A DNA stretch of 64,000 nt from Baekduia alba (GTDB taxonomy: Bacteria > Actinomycetota > Thermoleophilia > Solirubrobacterales > Solirubrobacteraceae), in the NCBI RefSeq assembly GCF_028416635.1, contig NZ_CP114013.1:5766001-5830000 (forward strand), written 5' to 3'. The position numbers and the translations under genes were made by a program. The notes beneath the pieces were generated by a model. It was not told the origin of the DNA and did not search any database. It was given only the letters and a program-made list of their open reading frames with translations. This document shows positions 25,967 through 34,206 of the stretch, in pieces; the first letter of the stretch is position 1, and each line of letters opens with the position of its first letter.

Positions 25967-26860
25967 TCAGCCGATTGGCGCGGACGGACTCATCAGCCGG
26001 ACGGCGCCGGACGGCGCCGGCTCCGGCCAGAAGCGCAGGCCGAGCCAGACGAACAGCGCGATGCAGGCCGGCGCGAGGATCAGCACGACGGGCACCTGCC
26101 AGGACCAGTGCTCGCTGCTGCTCATCGCCACCGAGTTGTTGATGCAGTGCAGCGCGATGCCCGGGTACAGGGAGCCGGTCTTCTCGCGGATGAAGCACAG
26201 CGCCATGCCCAGGAGCGCGAGCGGGACGACGAACGCGATCGGCGAGCCGAAGACGTGCACGACCCCGAACGCGAGGCCCGTGAAGCCCGCGGCGAACCAG
26301 AAGCCGTGAGACCGCAGCGCGCCGAAGAAGTACCCGCGGAAGAAGAACTCCTCGGCCAGCGGCGCGCAGACGGTCACCACGAACGTGACGAGGATCAGCG
26401 CGATCGTGGAGTCCTTCGCGCCGAGGTCCTCGGTGATCGTGTCCTTCGCGTCGGGCTGACCGATGATCGACAGCCAGACGAACGAGGCGATGATGAAGAC
26501 GAGGTAGCCGCCGACGACGTAGGCCACCGACTTGCGCAGCGGCGCCGGGTTGAGCCCGAACGCCTCGGGCCGCGGCGGCGCGACGGCGCGCGCGAACAGG
26601 ATCGCGGCGCCGATCAGGCAGATGTCCTGCGCGATGACCGACGTGATGCTGACCGCCGGCGGCGGGTCCTGCAGGTCGGCGCCGAAGAGCACGCCGATCA
26701 ACCCGATGAACAACCCGGCGACGAGCGCGGCGGCGAAGCCGGCGAAGAGCGCGGCCGGCGCCGACCACGCGGGCCACGGCGGGATCGCGCTCGGAACCCG
26801 CGGGCGTTCGGGATGCTCGGGCGGCGCGGGGTGCGCGCCGTCGGCCGGGACGGACGTCAT
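25967..26860 (-). CDS. CPBP-family intramembrane metalloprotease (CAAX-like)
   Basis: 297 residues with about seven hydrophobic helices. The catalytic EExxxR motif is AEEFFFRGYFFGAL (Glu170, Glu171, Arg175), followed by the FxxxH-type GLAFGVVHVFGS and a third motif with Asn in HCINNSVA. An extra Pro-rich cytoplasmic N-terminus (about 30 residues) is unusual. The family cleaves in the membrane or processes bacteriocin-like peptides. The ATG overlaps the HAD gene stop by 4 nt. Confidence 0.88.
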   Translation of the reverse strand: MTSVPADGAHPAPPEHPERPRVPSAIPPWPAWSAPAALFAGFAAALVAGLFIGLIGVLFGADLQDPPPAVSITSVIAQDICLIGAAILFARAVAPPRPEAFGLNPAPLRKSVAYVVGGYLVFIIASFVWLSIIGQPDAKDTITEDLGAKDSTIALILVTFVVTVCAPLAEEFFFRGYFFGALRSHGFWFAAGFTGLAFGVVHVFGSPIAFVVPLALLGMALCFIREKTGSLYPGIALHCINNSVAMSSSEHWSWQVPVVLILAPACIALFVWLGLRFWPEPAPSGAVRLMSPSAPIG

Positions 26861-27603
26861 CGCCCGGGAGAGTAGGGGGCGAAGCTTGACGGAGCATCAA
26901 CGGCGAGCAGCGGCCCCAGCGCCGTGAGGTCGGCGACCGTCGTGACGCCGGGCACGGGCGCTGGCGTGGGCGCGCCGTCGCGCGCGACGAGGATGGGGCG
27001 CAGGCCCGCGGCGAGCGCGCCGGCGACGTCGTGCTCCGGGCTGTCGCCGACGTGGACGACCGCGCTCGGCGCCGGATCGCCGGCCAGCGCGAGCGCCTGG
27101 CGGAAGATCGCGCCGTCGGGCTTGCTCGACCCGGCCTCGGCGGAGGAGAGGGCGGCGTCGACCAGCGGCTCCAGGCCCGTCGCCGCGAGCGCCTCGTGCA
27201 GCGAGACGTCCCAGTTGGAGACGACGACCAGCCGCAGGCCGGCGGCGCGCAACGTCCTCAGCGCCGGCGCGGCGTCCGGATAGGCCGTGAAGCGCAGGCT
27301 GGCGAGCAGCGCCTCCCGCAGGTCGGCGACGTCCCGTGCGCGCCGCGGCAGCGCGGCCCGCAGCACCTCCGCGCAGCGATCGCGCAGGTCGGCGAGCGCC
27401 GCCGCGTCCGCGGCCTCGTCATGATGGGCGCGGTAGTAGGCGATCTCGGTGCGCAGCGCGCGCGACGCCTCGTCCTCGGAGACCGCGACGCCCCGCGCCG
27501 CCAGCTCCGCCCGCAGCAGCGGCACCGGCGGCTCCAGCCGCACGAGCGTGCCGAGCGCGTCGAGCAGGACCGCCTGAGGACGCACCGCGGCGCCCCGCTT
27601 CAT
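26857..27603 (-). CDS. HAD-superfamily hydrolase
   Basis: 248 residues. Motif I is LLDALGTLVRL (the nucleophile Asp is in DALGT, with Ala where many members have Asp-x-Asp), motif II VVSNWDVS, motif III Lys in SSKPDGAIF, motif IV HVGDSPEHDV. An alpha-helical C1 cap lies between motifs I and II. Like other DALGTL/SNWD members (the HDHD3/REG-2-like group), it is probably a small-molecule phosphatase. It overlaps the genes on both sides by 4 nt. Confidence 0.9.
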   Translation of the reverse strand: MKRGAAVRPQAVLLDALGTLVRLEPPVPLLRAELAARGVAVSEDEASRALRTEIAYYRAHHDEAADAAALADLRDRCAEVLRAALPRRARDVADLREALLASLRFTAYPDAAPALRTLRAAGLRLVVVSNWDVSLHEALAATGLEPLVDAALSSAEAGSSKPDGAIFRQALALAGDPAPSAVVHVGDSPEHDVAGALAAGLRPILVARDGAPTPAPVPGVTTVADLTALGPLLAVDAPSSFAPYSPGR

Positions 27604-28865
27604 GCGACCCAATGCCACGTCGTGAACAGCGCGCTGCACGCCGCGAGGCCGACCGCGAACACCCCGAGCACCGCGACCCGGCGCCATGCCGGGCCGCGCG
27701 CCAGCCACCAGCCGAGCCACAGGAAGAGCGGGTAGAGGACGGCCTCGAAGCGCGGCAGCGACATCAGCGGCTGCGGCACGACCGGATAGGACAGCGGCAG
27801 CAGCAGCGCGAAGAACGCGTAGGCGGCGTGGGCCAGCGGCAGCCGCCGGAAGGCGCCGACCAGCGCCGGGACGGCGATCAGCAGGCACGCGAAGAGCGCG
27901 ACGTTGTGGCGGCCGATCGCCATCGCGTCGCCGACGGCCTTGTCGAAGTAGGTCGGCGGCGGCGGGCCGTGGACCAGCTGCCGCGCGCCGTCCCAGGCCG
28001 CGGTCGCGCCGTCGGCCACGCCTGTCCACGGCCCCTTGAGCGCGCGGTGCCACGTGTCCTGGGACGAGAACGGCGCGCGGGCGCTCTCGCCGTCCACCGC
28101 CAGGTACCCGCAGAACGCCGCGAGCCCGAGCGGCACCACGGCCAGCCAGCCGGCGGTCCGCCACGGCACGCGGGTCGGGTGGGCCCGGCGCGCCTCCCAC
28201 CACAGCAGCGCCAGCGGGATCATGAGCAGCAGCCCGGCGCTGCGCGTCGCCGCGCCCAATGCCCCCAGCACGCCGGCCCACGCCCAGCGCTCCTTGCGCG
28301 CGCACAGCACCGCCCCGACCGACACCATCAAGAACAGCGACTCCGAGTACGCCGCCGAGAACCACAGCGAGCCGGGGAACAGCGCCAGCGCGACCACCGT
28401 CCAGCGCGCGGCCTCCGGCCCGACTTCGATCACGGCCAGCCGGTGCAGCGCGGCCAGGGCCATCAGGAACGTCACGAACGACACCAGCAGCGCGGCGACC
28501 AGCGGCGACCCGACCACCCAGCCGCCGGCCCGGACGACCATGGGGTACAGCGGGAAGAACGCGGCGCGGTCCGCGCTCCCCGCGCCGTAGCCGTCGTTGG
28601 CGATGTTGAGGTACCAGACGCTGTCCCACCGCGCCCCAGGCCCGACCAGCAGGTCGCCGACCGCGCCGAACGGTCGCGTCACCCCGCCCGGGTCGAAGTT
28701 CGCGCGGTGCGTCGCGTGGATGCCCCAGACCGCGACCGCGCCCAGCCCGGCCGCCCAGACGAGCAGCCGCGAGGTCCACAGCGCGGTCCACGCGGCGCGC
28801 ACGTCCGGGCGCCACGACGCCCACACGGCCCGCCAGCGCGCGTCCCGGCGCTTTTGTACGGTCAC
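27600..28865 (-). CDS. Polytopic mannosyltransferase-like protein (PIG-V/Gpi18 type)
   Basis: 421 residues with about ten transmembrane helices. An early acidic loop GARWDSVWYLNIANDGYG and AAFFPLYPMVVR match the Gpi18/PIG-V mannosyltransferase family, which uses polyprenyl-phosphate mannose outside the membrane. It probably glycosylates an envelope lipid or protein. The start is uncertain: GTG at 28865 or 28871 leaves it almost touching the divergent mscS gene, whereas GTG 28826 would leave room for promoters. Confidence 0.8.
   Translation of the reverse strand: MTVQKRRDARWRAVWASWRPDVRAAWTALWTSRLLVWAAGLGAVAVWGIHATHRANFDPGGVTRPFGAVGDLLVGPGARWDSVWYLNIANDGYGAGSADRAAFFPLYPMVVRAGGWVVGSPLVAALLVSFVTFLMALAALHRLAVIEVGPEAARWTVVALALFPGSLWFSAAYSESLFLMVSVGAVLCARKERWAWAGVLGALGAATRSAGLLLMIPLALLWWEARRAHPTRVPWRTAGWLAVVPLGLAAFCGYLAVDGESARAPFSSQDTWHRALKGPWTGVADGATAAWDGARQLVHGPPPPTYFDKAVGDAMAIGRHNVALFACLLIAVPALVGAFRRLPLAHAAYAFFALLLPLSYPVVPQPLMSLPRFEAVLYPLFLWLGWWLARGPAWRRVAVLGVFAVGLAACSALFTTWHWVA
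28857..28862 (+). promoter_or_regulatory. -10 box (TACGGT) for the MscS-family gene
   Basis: TACGGT ends 9 nt before GTG 28872, with no ribosome site. The hexamer and gap are the same as those before infA at 32080. Confidence 0.45.
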
Positions 28866-28871
28866 GCCCAC

Positions 28872-29648
28872 GTGACGCACATCGTGGCAGCCTCGTTCCT
28901 CGAGAAGTACGACAACCTCTTCACCGCGTTCGGGACGCTGGTCGCCGGCGCGCTGATCATCTTCTTCTTCGACCGCTTCCTGGTCCGCCGCGCGACGCGG
29001 CTGGCCGGCGCCATCACCGGCGAGCAGGGGCTCTCCCGCGACGCCGCGACGCGGCTGCGCTTCGCCCGCCGCGTGATCGAGGCCGTCGTGGCGATCATCG
29101 TCATCGCGATCGCGCTGTCGGAGTTCGACTCGCTGGACCGCGTCGGCCGCGCGATCCTGGCCTCCAGCGCGATCACCGCCGCCGTCGTCGGCTTCGCGGC
29201 CCGCCAGACGCTGGCCAACGCGATCGCCGGGATCCTGCTGGCGGTCGTCCAGCCGATCCGGATCGGCGACCTCGTCACGTTCGAGGGCGACACCGGCACC
29301 GTCGAGGACGTCGGCCTCACCTACACGTGGCTGCGCACGGGCGCCGACGCGCGCCTGCTGATCCCCAACGAGCGCCTGGCCGGCGGGATCATCCGCAACG
29401 ACTCGATCCGGTCGCCCACGGTCTCGATCGAGGTGTCCGTGTGGCTCGCGCCCGACGCCGACGAGGCCCAGGCGCTGGAGGCGCTGCGCGCGATCGCCGG
29501 CGTCCGCGCCCGCATCGCCGAGTCCACCCACGAGGGCCTGCGGATCCTCGTCATGGGCGAGCCCGGGCCGCCGTCGGAGCGCCTCGCCCGGGAGGCCGAC
29601 CTGCGCGCCACCGCGCTCGGCGCGCTGCGCCGCGCCGGCGTGCGCTGA
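28872..29648 (+). CDS. Small mechanosensitive channel, MscS family
   Basis: 258 residues. Three hydrophobic helices, the third being the Gly/Ala-rich pore helix (TAAVVGFAARQTLANAIAGI), followed by the MscS beta domain (IRIGDLVTFEGDTGTVEDVG, then TWLRTGADARLLIPNERLA). It lets solutes out under hypo-osmotic stress. Length is at the short end for the family, with only a reduced C-terminal domain. GTG start, apparently leaderless. Confidence 0.92.
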   Translation: MTHIVAASFLEKYDNLFTAFGTLVAGALIIFFFDRFLVRRATRLAGAITGEQGLSRDAATRLRFARRVIEAVVAIIVIAIALSEFDSLDRVGRAILASSAITAAVVGFAARQTLANAIAGILLAVVQPIRIGDLVTFEGDTGTVEDVGLTYTWLRTGADARLLIPNERLAGGIIRNDSIRSPTVSIEVSVWLAPDADEAQALEALRAIAGVRARIAESTHEGLRILVMGEPGPPSERLAREADLRATALGALRRAGVR

Positions 29649-29681
29649 CGCCCGTCCGGCGGAGGACTCGCGCGGGCGGGC

Positions 29682-29687
29682 TAGAAT
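29682..29687 (+). promoter_or_regulatory. -10 box (TAGAAT) for the class A PBP
   Basis: TAGAAT lies 55 nt before ATG 29743, giving a leader of about 48 nt, unlike the leaderless genes around it. No good -35 or Shine-Dalgarno sequence is visible. Confidence 0.4.
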
Positions 29688-29742
29688 CCCCTCTTCGCGA
29701 GCGCGCCCTCGGGAGGGGTTCCACGCGCTTGCCTCCCCGCTT

Positions 29743-32001
29743 ATGTCCCGCCGCGAACGCCAGCGCCGTCGGCGCCGCAACAAGGGCGGCCCTGCCCGCC
29801 CCCTCTTCCTCGCCATCGGCGTCTTGACGACGTTCGCCGCTCTCGCGGTGCTCGGCGCGGTCGGCTGGGTCGTCTCGGTGGCCAACTCCGGACCGACGCT
29901 CGACACGATCAAGCCCCAGGACCAGGGGGCCGCGTCGGTGATCTACGCCGCGGACGGCAGCCGCCTGGGCTTCATCAGCTCCGACGTCCTGCGCACGCCC
30001 GTCACCGGCGGCCAGATCCCGCAGGTCGTCCGCGACGCGACCGTCGCGATCGAGGACCGTCGCTTCTTCGAGCACAAGGGCGTCGACTTCGAGGGCGTCG
30101 TCCGCGCCGCCGTCAAGAACCTCGAGTCCAAGGACGACGTCCAGGGCGGCTCGACGCTGACGATGCAGCTGATCCGCAACCTGTACACCAAGGACACGGT
30201 CCGGACCGGCGTCGAGGGCTACAAGCGCAAGATCCGCGAGGCCAAGCTCGCCGAGGAGCTGGAGAACAACCACCCCGGCCAGCGCGGCAAGCGCTGGATC
30301 CTCGACAGCTACCTCAACAACGTGCCCTACGGCACGGTCGGCGGCAAGACCGCGGTCGGCATCCAGGCCGCGGCGCGCATCTTCTACGACAAGCCCGCCG
30401 AGAAGCTGACGCTCGCGCAGGCCGCGCTGCTCGCCGGCCTCCCGCAGGCGCCGTCGCTCTACAACCCGTTCCTCAGCGCCTCCAAGGCCAAGGCGCGCCG
30501 CGACGACGTGCTGCGCCGCATGGCCGACCAGGGCTACATCACCCAGGCCCAGGCCGCGAAGGCGATCCAGGCGCCGCTCGGCGTCAAGCCCAACGGCTAC
30601 TACTCCAAGAAGCGCGAGAGCTACTTCTACGACTACGTCAAGCAGCAGCTGGTCGACGAGTACGGGGCCAAGCGGGTGCAGGCCGGCGGCATGCACATCT
30701 ACACGACGCTGGACCTGAAGATGCAGAGCGCGGCGCGCAAGGCGCTCGACGACGCGCTCGCCGGGACCGACAAGTCCGGCGCGATCGTCTCGGTCGACCC
30801 GCGCAACGGCGACATCAAGGCCATGGCCTCGACCGCGCGCTACGGGCAGTTCAAGTTCAACCTGGCGGCGCAGGGCGGCTACGCGGCCGGCTCGACGTTC
30901 AAGGTGATGGTCTTGATGACCGCCCTCCGCAAGGGCGTCGACCCCGACAGCACGACGTACACGTCGATGCCGCTGAAGTTCGACGACCCCAAGTACGGGC
31001 CGATCGACGTCCACACGTACGCCGGCACCTACCTCGGCCGCGCGAACCTGGTCAAGGCGACGCTGGCGTCCGACAACTCGATCTACCAGCAGCTCGACCT
31101 CGACGTCGGCCCCGACAACGTCACGCAGACCGCGAAGGACATGGGGATCAAGTCCCCGATGGAGAGCGTGCCGGCCGAGGGCCTGGGCGGCCTCAAGCAC
31201 GGCGTCTCGCCGCTGGAGATGGCCAACGCCTACGCGACGATCGCCTCCAACGGCTGGCGCAACAAGGTCTCCGCGGTCCGCAAGGTGTGCTTCCCCACGA
31301 AGCTGGGCGGCTTCGACTGCAAGCTCGACAAGGCGCACCGCCACCGTGCGTTCGAGGACGGCGTCACCGCCGAGGCGACGAAGATCCTGAAGGCCAACGT
31401 CGAAGGCGGCACCGGCACCAAGGCGCAGTTCGGCTGCCCGGCCGCCGGCAAGACCGGCACCGTCGATGACTTCACCGACGCGTGGTTCGTCGGCTACACC
31501 CCGCGCCTGGCGACGTCGGTCTGGGTCGGCCACGCCACCGACCGCCGCACGCTCGGCCCGGGCGCCGCCGGCGGCGAGGTCGCCGCGCCGATCTGGGGCG
31601 CCTACATGAAGACCGCGCACGGCAAGTACTGCGGGGACTTCTCCAAGCCCAAGCACGCGTTCGTCTCGACCCCGTTCTTCGGCAAGTACGCCAAGACCGG
31701 CGTCCAGGACAACAAGGTCGACCCGAGCGAGTACCAGACCGACACGTCCGGCGCCAAGGACCTCGAGACCGGCAAGGCCAAGGACGGCAACGGGACCGGC
31801 AACGGCTCGCAGCAGTACCCGAGCGACCAGTACGCGTCGCCGCCCCAGGGCGAGCCGAACACGCAGACCGCGCCGAGCACCGGCGCCGGGACGGGCACCG
31901 GCAACGGCAACGGGACGGGCGCGACCGGCACCGGGAACGGCACCGCCACCCCGACGCCCGACACGGGCGCGGGCGGCGGCACCGGCGCGCCCCCGCCGTA
32001 G
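29743..32001 (+). CDS. Class A penicillin-binding protein (transglycosylase/transpeptidase)
   Basis: 752 residues. A very basic cytoplasmic start (SRRERQRRRRRNKGG), one transmembrane helix (about 21-46), a GT51 domain with catalytic Glu104 in AIEDRRFFEHKG and GGSTLTMQLIRNLYT, and a transpeptidase domain with SxxK (STFK near residue 384), SDN near 443 and KTGT near 570. It polymerises and cross-links peptidoglycan outside the membrane. The last 80 or so residues are a Gly/Thr/Asn low-complexity tail (GTGNGNGTGATGTGNGT). Confidence 0.95.
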   Translation: MSRRERQRRRRRNKGGPARPLFLAIGVLTTFAALAVLGAVGWVVSVANSGPTLDTIKPQDQGAASVIYAADGSRLGFISSDVLRTPVTGGQIPQVVRDATVAIEDRRFFEHKGVDFEGVVRAAVKNLESKDDVQGGSTLTMQLIRNLYTKDTVRTGVEGYKRKIREAKLAEELENNHPGQRGKRWILDSYLNNVPYGTVGGKTAVGIQAAARIFYDKPAEKLTLAQAALLAGLPQAPSLYNPFLSASKAKARRDDVLRRMADQGYITQAQAAKAIQAPLGVKPNGYYSKKRESYFYDYVKQQLVDEYGAKRVQAGGMHIYTTLDLKMQSAARKALDDALAGTDKSGAIVSVDPRNGDIKAMASTARYGQFKFNLAAQGGYAAGSTFKVMVLMTALRKGVDPDSTTYTSMPLKFDDPKYGPIDVHTYAGTYLGRANLVKATLASDNSIYQQLDLDVGPDNVTQTAKDMGIKSPMESVPAEGLGGLKHGVSPLEMANAYATIASNGWRNKVSAVRKVCFPTKLGGFDCKLDKAHRHRAFEDGVTAEATKILKANVEGGTGTKAQFGCPAAGKTGTVDDFTDAWFVGYTPRLATSVWVGHATDRRTLGPGAAGGEVAAPIWGAYMKTAHGKYCGDFSKPKHAFVSTPFFGKYAKTGVQDNKVDPSEYQTDTSGAKDLETGKAKDGNGTGNGSQQYPSDQYASPPQGEPNTQTAPSTGAGTGTGNGNGTGATGTGNGTATPTPDTGAGGGTGAPPP

Positions 32002-32064
32002 GCCCTGGGCCGCGCGGCGTCCGCCGCTTCGCCAAACCCTTGTCTGCGCCACCCCGGCCCCTGG

Positions 32065-32070
32065 TACGGT
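32065..32070 (+). promoter_or_regulatory. -10 box (TACGGT) for infA-thiL
   Basis: TACGGT ends 9 nt before ATG 32080. A possible -35, TTGTCT (32040-32045), is 19 nt upstream of it. AGG touches the ATG too closely to act as a ribosome site. Confidence 0.5.
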
Positions 32071-32079
32071 CCGCGCAGG

Positions 32080-32298
32080 ATGTCCAAGGAGGACAAGGTC
32101 GAGTTCGAGGGCGAGGTGCTCGAGGCCCTCCCGAACGCCATGTTCAAGGTGCAGCTCGACAACGGCCACGAGGTCCTCGGCCACGTCGCCGGCAAGATGC
32201 GCCGCTTCCGCATCCGCATCCTCCCCGGCGACCGCGTGCGCGTCGAGCTGAGCCCGTACGACCTCAACCGCGCGCGCATCGTCTACCGCCATAGGTGA
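32080..32298 (+). CDS. infA: Translation initiation factor IF-1
   Basis: 72 residues, exactly the IF-1 length, a single S1/OB fold: [20 protein letters not shown], then [19 protein letters not shown]. It occupies the ribosomal A site during initiation. Here it is separate from the rpmJ-rpsM-rpsK ribosomal cluster that infA usually joins and instead shares a GTGA overlap with thiL. Confidence 0.96.
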   Translation: MSKEDKVEFEGEVLEALPNAMFKVQLDNGHEVLGHVAGKMRRFRIRILPGDRVRVELSPYDLNRARIVYRHR

Positions 32299-33260
32299 GC
32301 GGCGAACGGAACCTCATCGCCGCCTTCCAGCGGCTGCTGACCAACCGCTCCGAGCGCGTCGTGCGGTGGAGCGGCGACGACTGCGCGGTCGTGCGGGCGC
32401 GGCCGGTGCAGGCGGTGAGCGTCGATGCGATGGTCGACGGCGTCCACTTCCGGCTCGACCACCCCGACGTCACCCCGGCCGACGTGGGCCACCGGGCGCT
32501 CGCCGGCGCGCTGAGCGACCTCGCGGCCATGGGCGCCGACGCGGGCGAGGCCTACGTCGTCCTCGGCCTCCCGCCGGGCTTCGGCGCCGACGACACGCTG
32601 GCGCTCGCGGGCGGGATGGAGGCGCTGGCGGAGCGGACGGGCACGACGATCGCCGGCGGCGACGTCACCCGCGCGCCCGCGCTGACGATCTCGGTGACCG
32701 TCGTCGGCTGGGCCGACGAGGAGGCCCAGCTCATCGGCCGCGACGGCGCGCGACCCGGCGACGACGTCGTCGTCTCCGGCACGCTCGGCGCCTCCGCGGC
32801 GGGCCTGGCGATCCTGCTCGGCGACGCGACCGGCGACGCCGCGCTCGTGCGCCGCCACCTGCGCCCCGAGCCGCGCCTGGCGCTCGGCCGCCGGCTGGCG
32901 CGCGAGGCGGGCGCGCACGCGCTGATCGACCTCTCCGACGGCGTCGCCACCGACGCCGCCCACGTCGCGCGCGCCAGCGGCGTGACGCTGCAGATCGACC
33001 TCGACGCGCTCCCGCTGGCGCCCGGCGTCGCGGCGATCGCCGCGCAGCTCGGCCAGGTCCCGGGCGTCCTGGCCGCGACCGGCGGCGAGGACTACGAGCT
33101 GCTGGCCTGCGTCCCGCCGGAGGCGGTGGCGCGGCTCGGTGCCGGCGCCGACCTGACGGTGGTCGGCCGCGTCGTGGCCGCGGTGGGCGAGCCGGGGCTC
33201 AGCGTTGCGGGCGCGGGCTCCGCGCAGCCGCTGCGCGGTCACGAGCACCCCGTCGGGTGA
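32295..33260 (+). CDS. thiL: Thiamine-monophosphate kinase
   Basis: 321 residues. It phosphorylates thiamine monophosphate to the active diphosphate. PurM/ThiL-fold motifs: SGDDCAVV (ATP/Mg loop), [34 protein letters not shown] and [11 protein letters not shown] start in a 4-nt overlap with infA, an unusual partner. No thiamine (TPP) riboswitch is upstream. The 3' end overlaps the convergent FlgM-like gene by 62 nt. Confidence 0.94.
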   Translation: MSGERNLIAAFQRLLTNRSERVVRWSGDDCAVVRARPVQAVSVDAMVDGVHFRLDHPDVTPADVGHRALAGALSDLAAMGADAGEAYVVLGLPPGFGADDTLALAGGMEALAERTGTTIAGGDVTRAPALTISVTVVGWADEEAQLIGRDGARPGDDVVVSGTLGASAAGLAILLGDATGDAALVRRHLRPEPRLALGRRLAREAGAHALIDLSDGVATDAAHVARASGVTLQIDLDALPLAPGVAAIAAQLGQVPGVLAATGGEDYELLACVPPEAVARLGAGADLTVVGRVVAAVGEPGLSVAGAGSAQPLRGHEHPVG

Positions 33261-33417
33261 TCCTCGGCGCATCCTCGCGCCTGGCGGCCGCGCGGCGCAG
33301 CAGCGCCTCGGCGACCCTCGCGCAGTCGACCACGTACGTGTCGTGCTCGACCTGCTCTTTCAATGCCTTCAGGTACATCTCACGCCTGCTTCCATTGACC
33401 CCTTGTCCGGACGGCAT
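33199..33417 (-). CDS. Small FlgM-like protein (anti-sigma-28 domain)
   Basis: 72 residues. Residues 15-45 ([20 protein letters not shown], then VAEALLRRA) match the C-terminal sigma-binding pattern of FlgM (helix, G/D-x-Y-x-V-D, helix). The ATG follows the sortase stop by 3 nt, so it belongs to that operon. An alternative ATG at 33378 starts directly at the conserved part. The first 20 codons use A/T-ending codons (GGA, CAA, AAT, AAA) much more than neighbouring genes. No sigma-28 or flagellar gene is in the window. The tail is antisense to the thiL end. Confidence 0.6.
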   Translation of the reverse strand: MPSGQGVNGSRREMYLKALKEQVEHDTYVVDCARVAEALLRRAAARREDAPRITRRGARDRAAAARSPRPQR

Positions 33418-33420
33418 CGG

Positions 33421-34206
33421 TCAACCGGGCGCCGAAGTGAGACGCGGGCGTCCAACCTCCGACCCTTGTCCACCGACGGCCGCCCGCAGGGGCACGACGG
33501 ATGTCAGACGGGAGACAACGACGATCCGTTGAGCGGCGCTGAACAACGGGTGGCAGGCCGAGAGCACGAGTCGGTCGTAGCCGACGTCGCGCAGAACCTT
33601 GATCGCGTCGGGCGAGACGATGCGCGTGCGCTGGACGCGGTAGGTGAACGTCGCGTAGGGCAGCTCGACCGTGATGCGGTCGTTCGGGTGCAGGTCGTCG
33701 AGGTGGCGGAACGGCGCGAGGTAGGTCGTGCGGTGTCCGGCGATCGCCGTCGTGCCGCCGACGCCGGGCAGCGGCGTGTCGTCGAACGTGCCCGGGCCCT
33801 TGCGCAGGTCGGCCGGGTCAGCGCCCTTCACCACCACGAAGTCCGCGCCCAATCGGGGGATCTTCAGCCGCGCGATCGCGTCGCCCGGCGCGGTGTGCTG
33901 CTGCAGCGAGCGCGCGAGGATCGCGATCCGGCGATCGCTGTCGGTCACGCCGGCCAGCGCGCGGGCCTCCAGCCGCGTCGGGCCCTGGCGCTCCAGCGAC
34001 CGCAGGTCGCCGCGCAGGCCGTTCTGGCGCAGCTTGGTCTGCAGCGCGGTGACCGGCTCCATCCACAGCACGGTCGCCGCGGCGTCGGCCAGGACGAGCA
34101 CGCCGGCGGCGATCAACACGGTGGACAACCGGCGTAGCCGGCGACGCCGGCGCTCGGGGCGCGGCGGCGGGGCGGGGGAGCGTGCGACGGTCGCGATCGG
34201 GCTCAC
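33421..34206 (-). CDS. Class E-like sortase
   Basis: 261 residues. Cytoplasmic Arg-rich start, one transmembrane helix (about 31-50), then a sortase domain with catalytic His in IAGHRTTYLAPF, Cys in LSACHPLFSAAQR and Arg in the same block. Sortases attach surface proteins to the wall through a C-terminal LPxTG/LAxTG-type signal; class E is the housekeeping type in many actinobacteria. The GTG overlaps the M28-like gene stop by 4 nt. No obvious sortase substrate is encoded in this window. Confidence 0.9.
   Translation of the reverse strand: MSPIATVARSPAPPPRPERRRRRLRRLSTVLIAAGVLVLADAAATVLWMEPVTALQTKLRQNGLRGDLRSLERQGPTRLEARALAGVTDSDRRIAILARSLQQHTAPGDAIARLKIPRLGADFVVVKGADPADLRKGPGTFDDTPLPGVGGTTAIAGHRTTYLAPFRHLDDLHPNDRITVELPYATFTYRVQRTRIVSPDAIKVLRDVGYDRLVLSACHPLFSAAQRIVVVSRLTSVVPLRAAVGGQGSEVGRPRLTSAPG

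Noticed and set aside
32002-32079. TPP riboswitch before infA-thiL
   Set aside because: Only 78 nt are available, no conserved CUGAGA-type core is seen, and the transcript appears leaderless.
29551-32292. 913-codon minus-strand open frame antisense to the PBP gene
   Set aside because: The plus-strand PBP has complete GT51 and transpeptidase motifs; the antisense translation shows only Val/Leu/Arg-rich noise.
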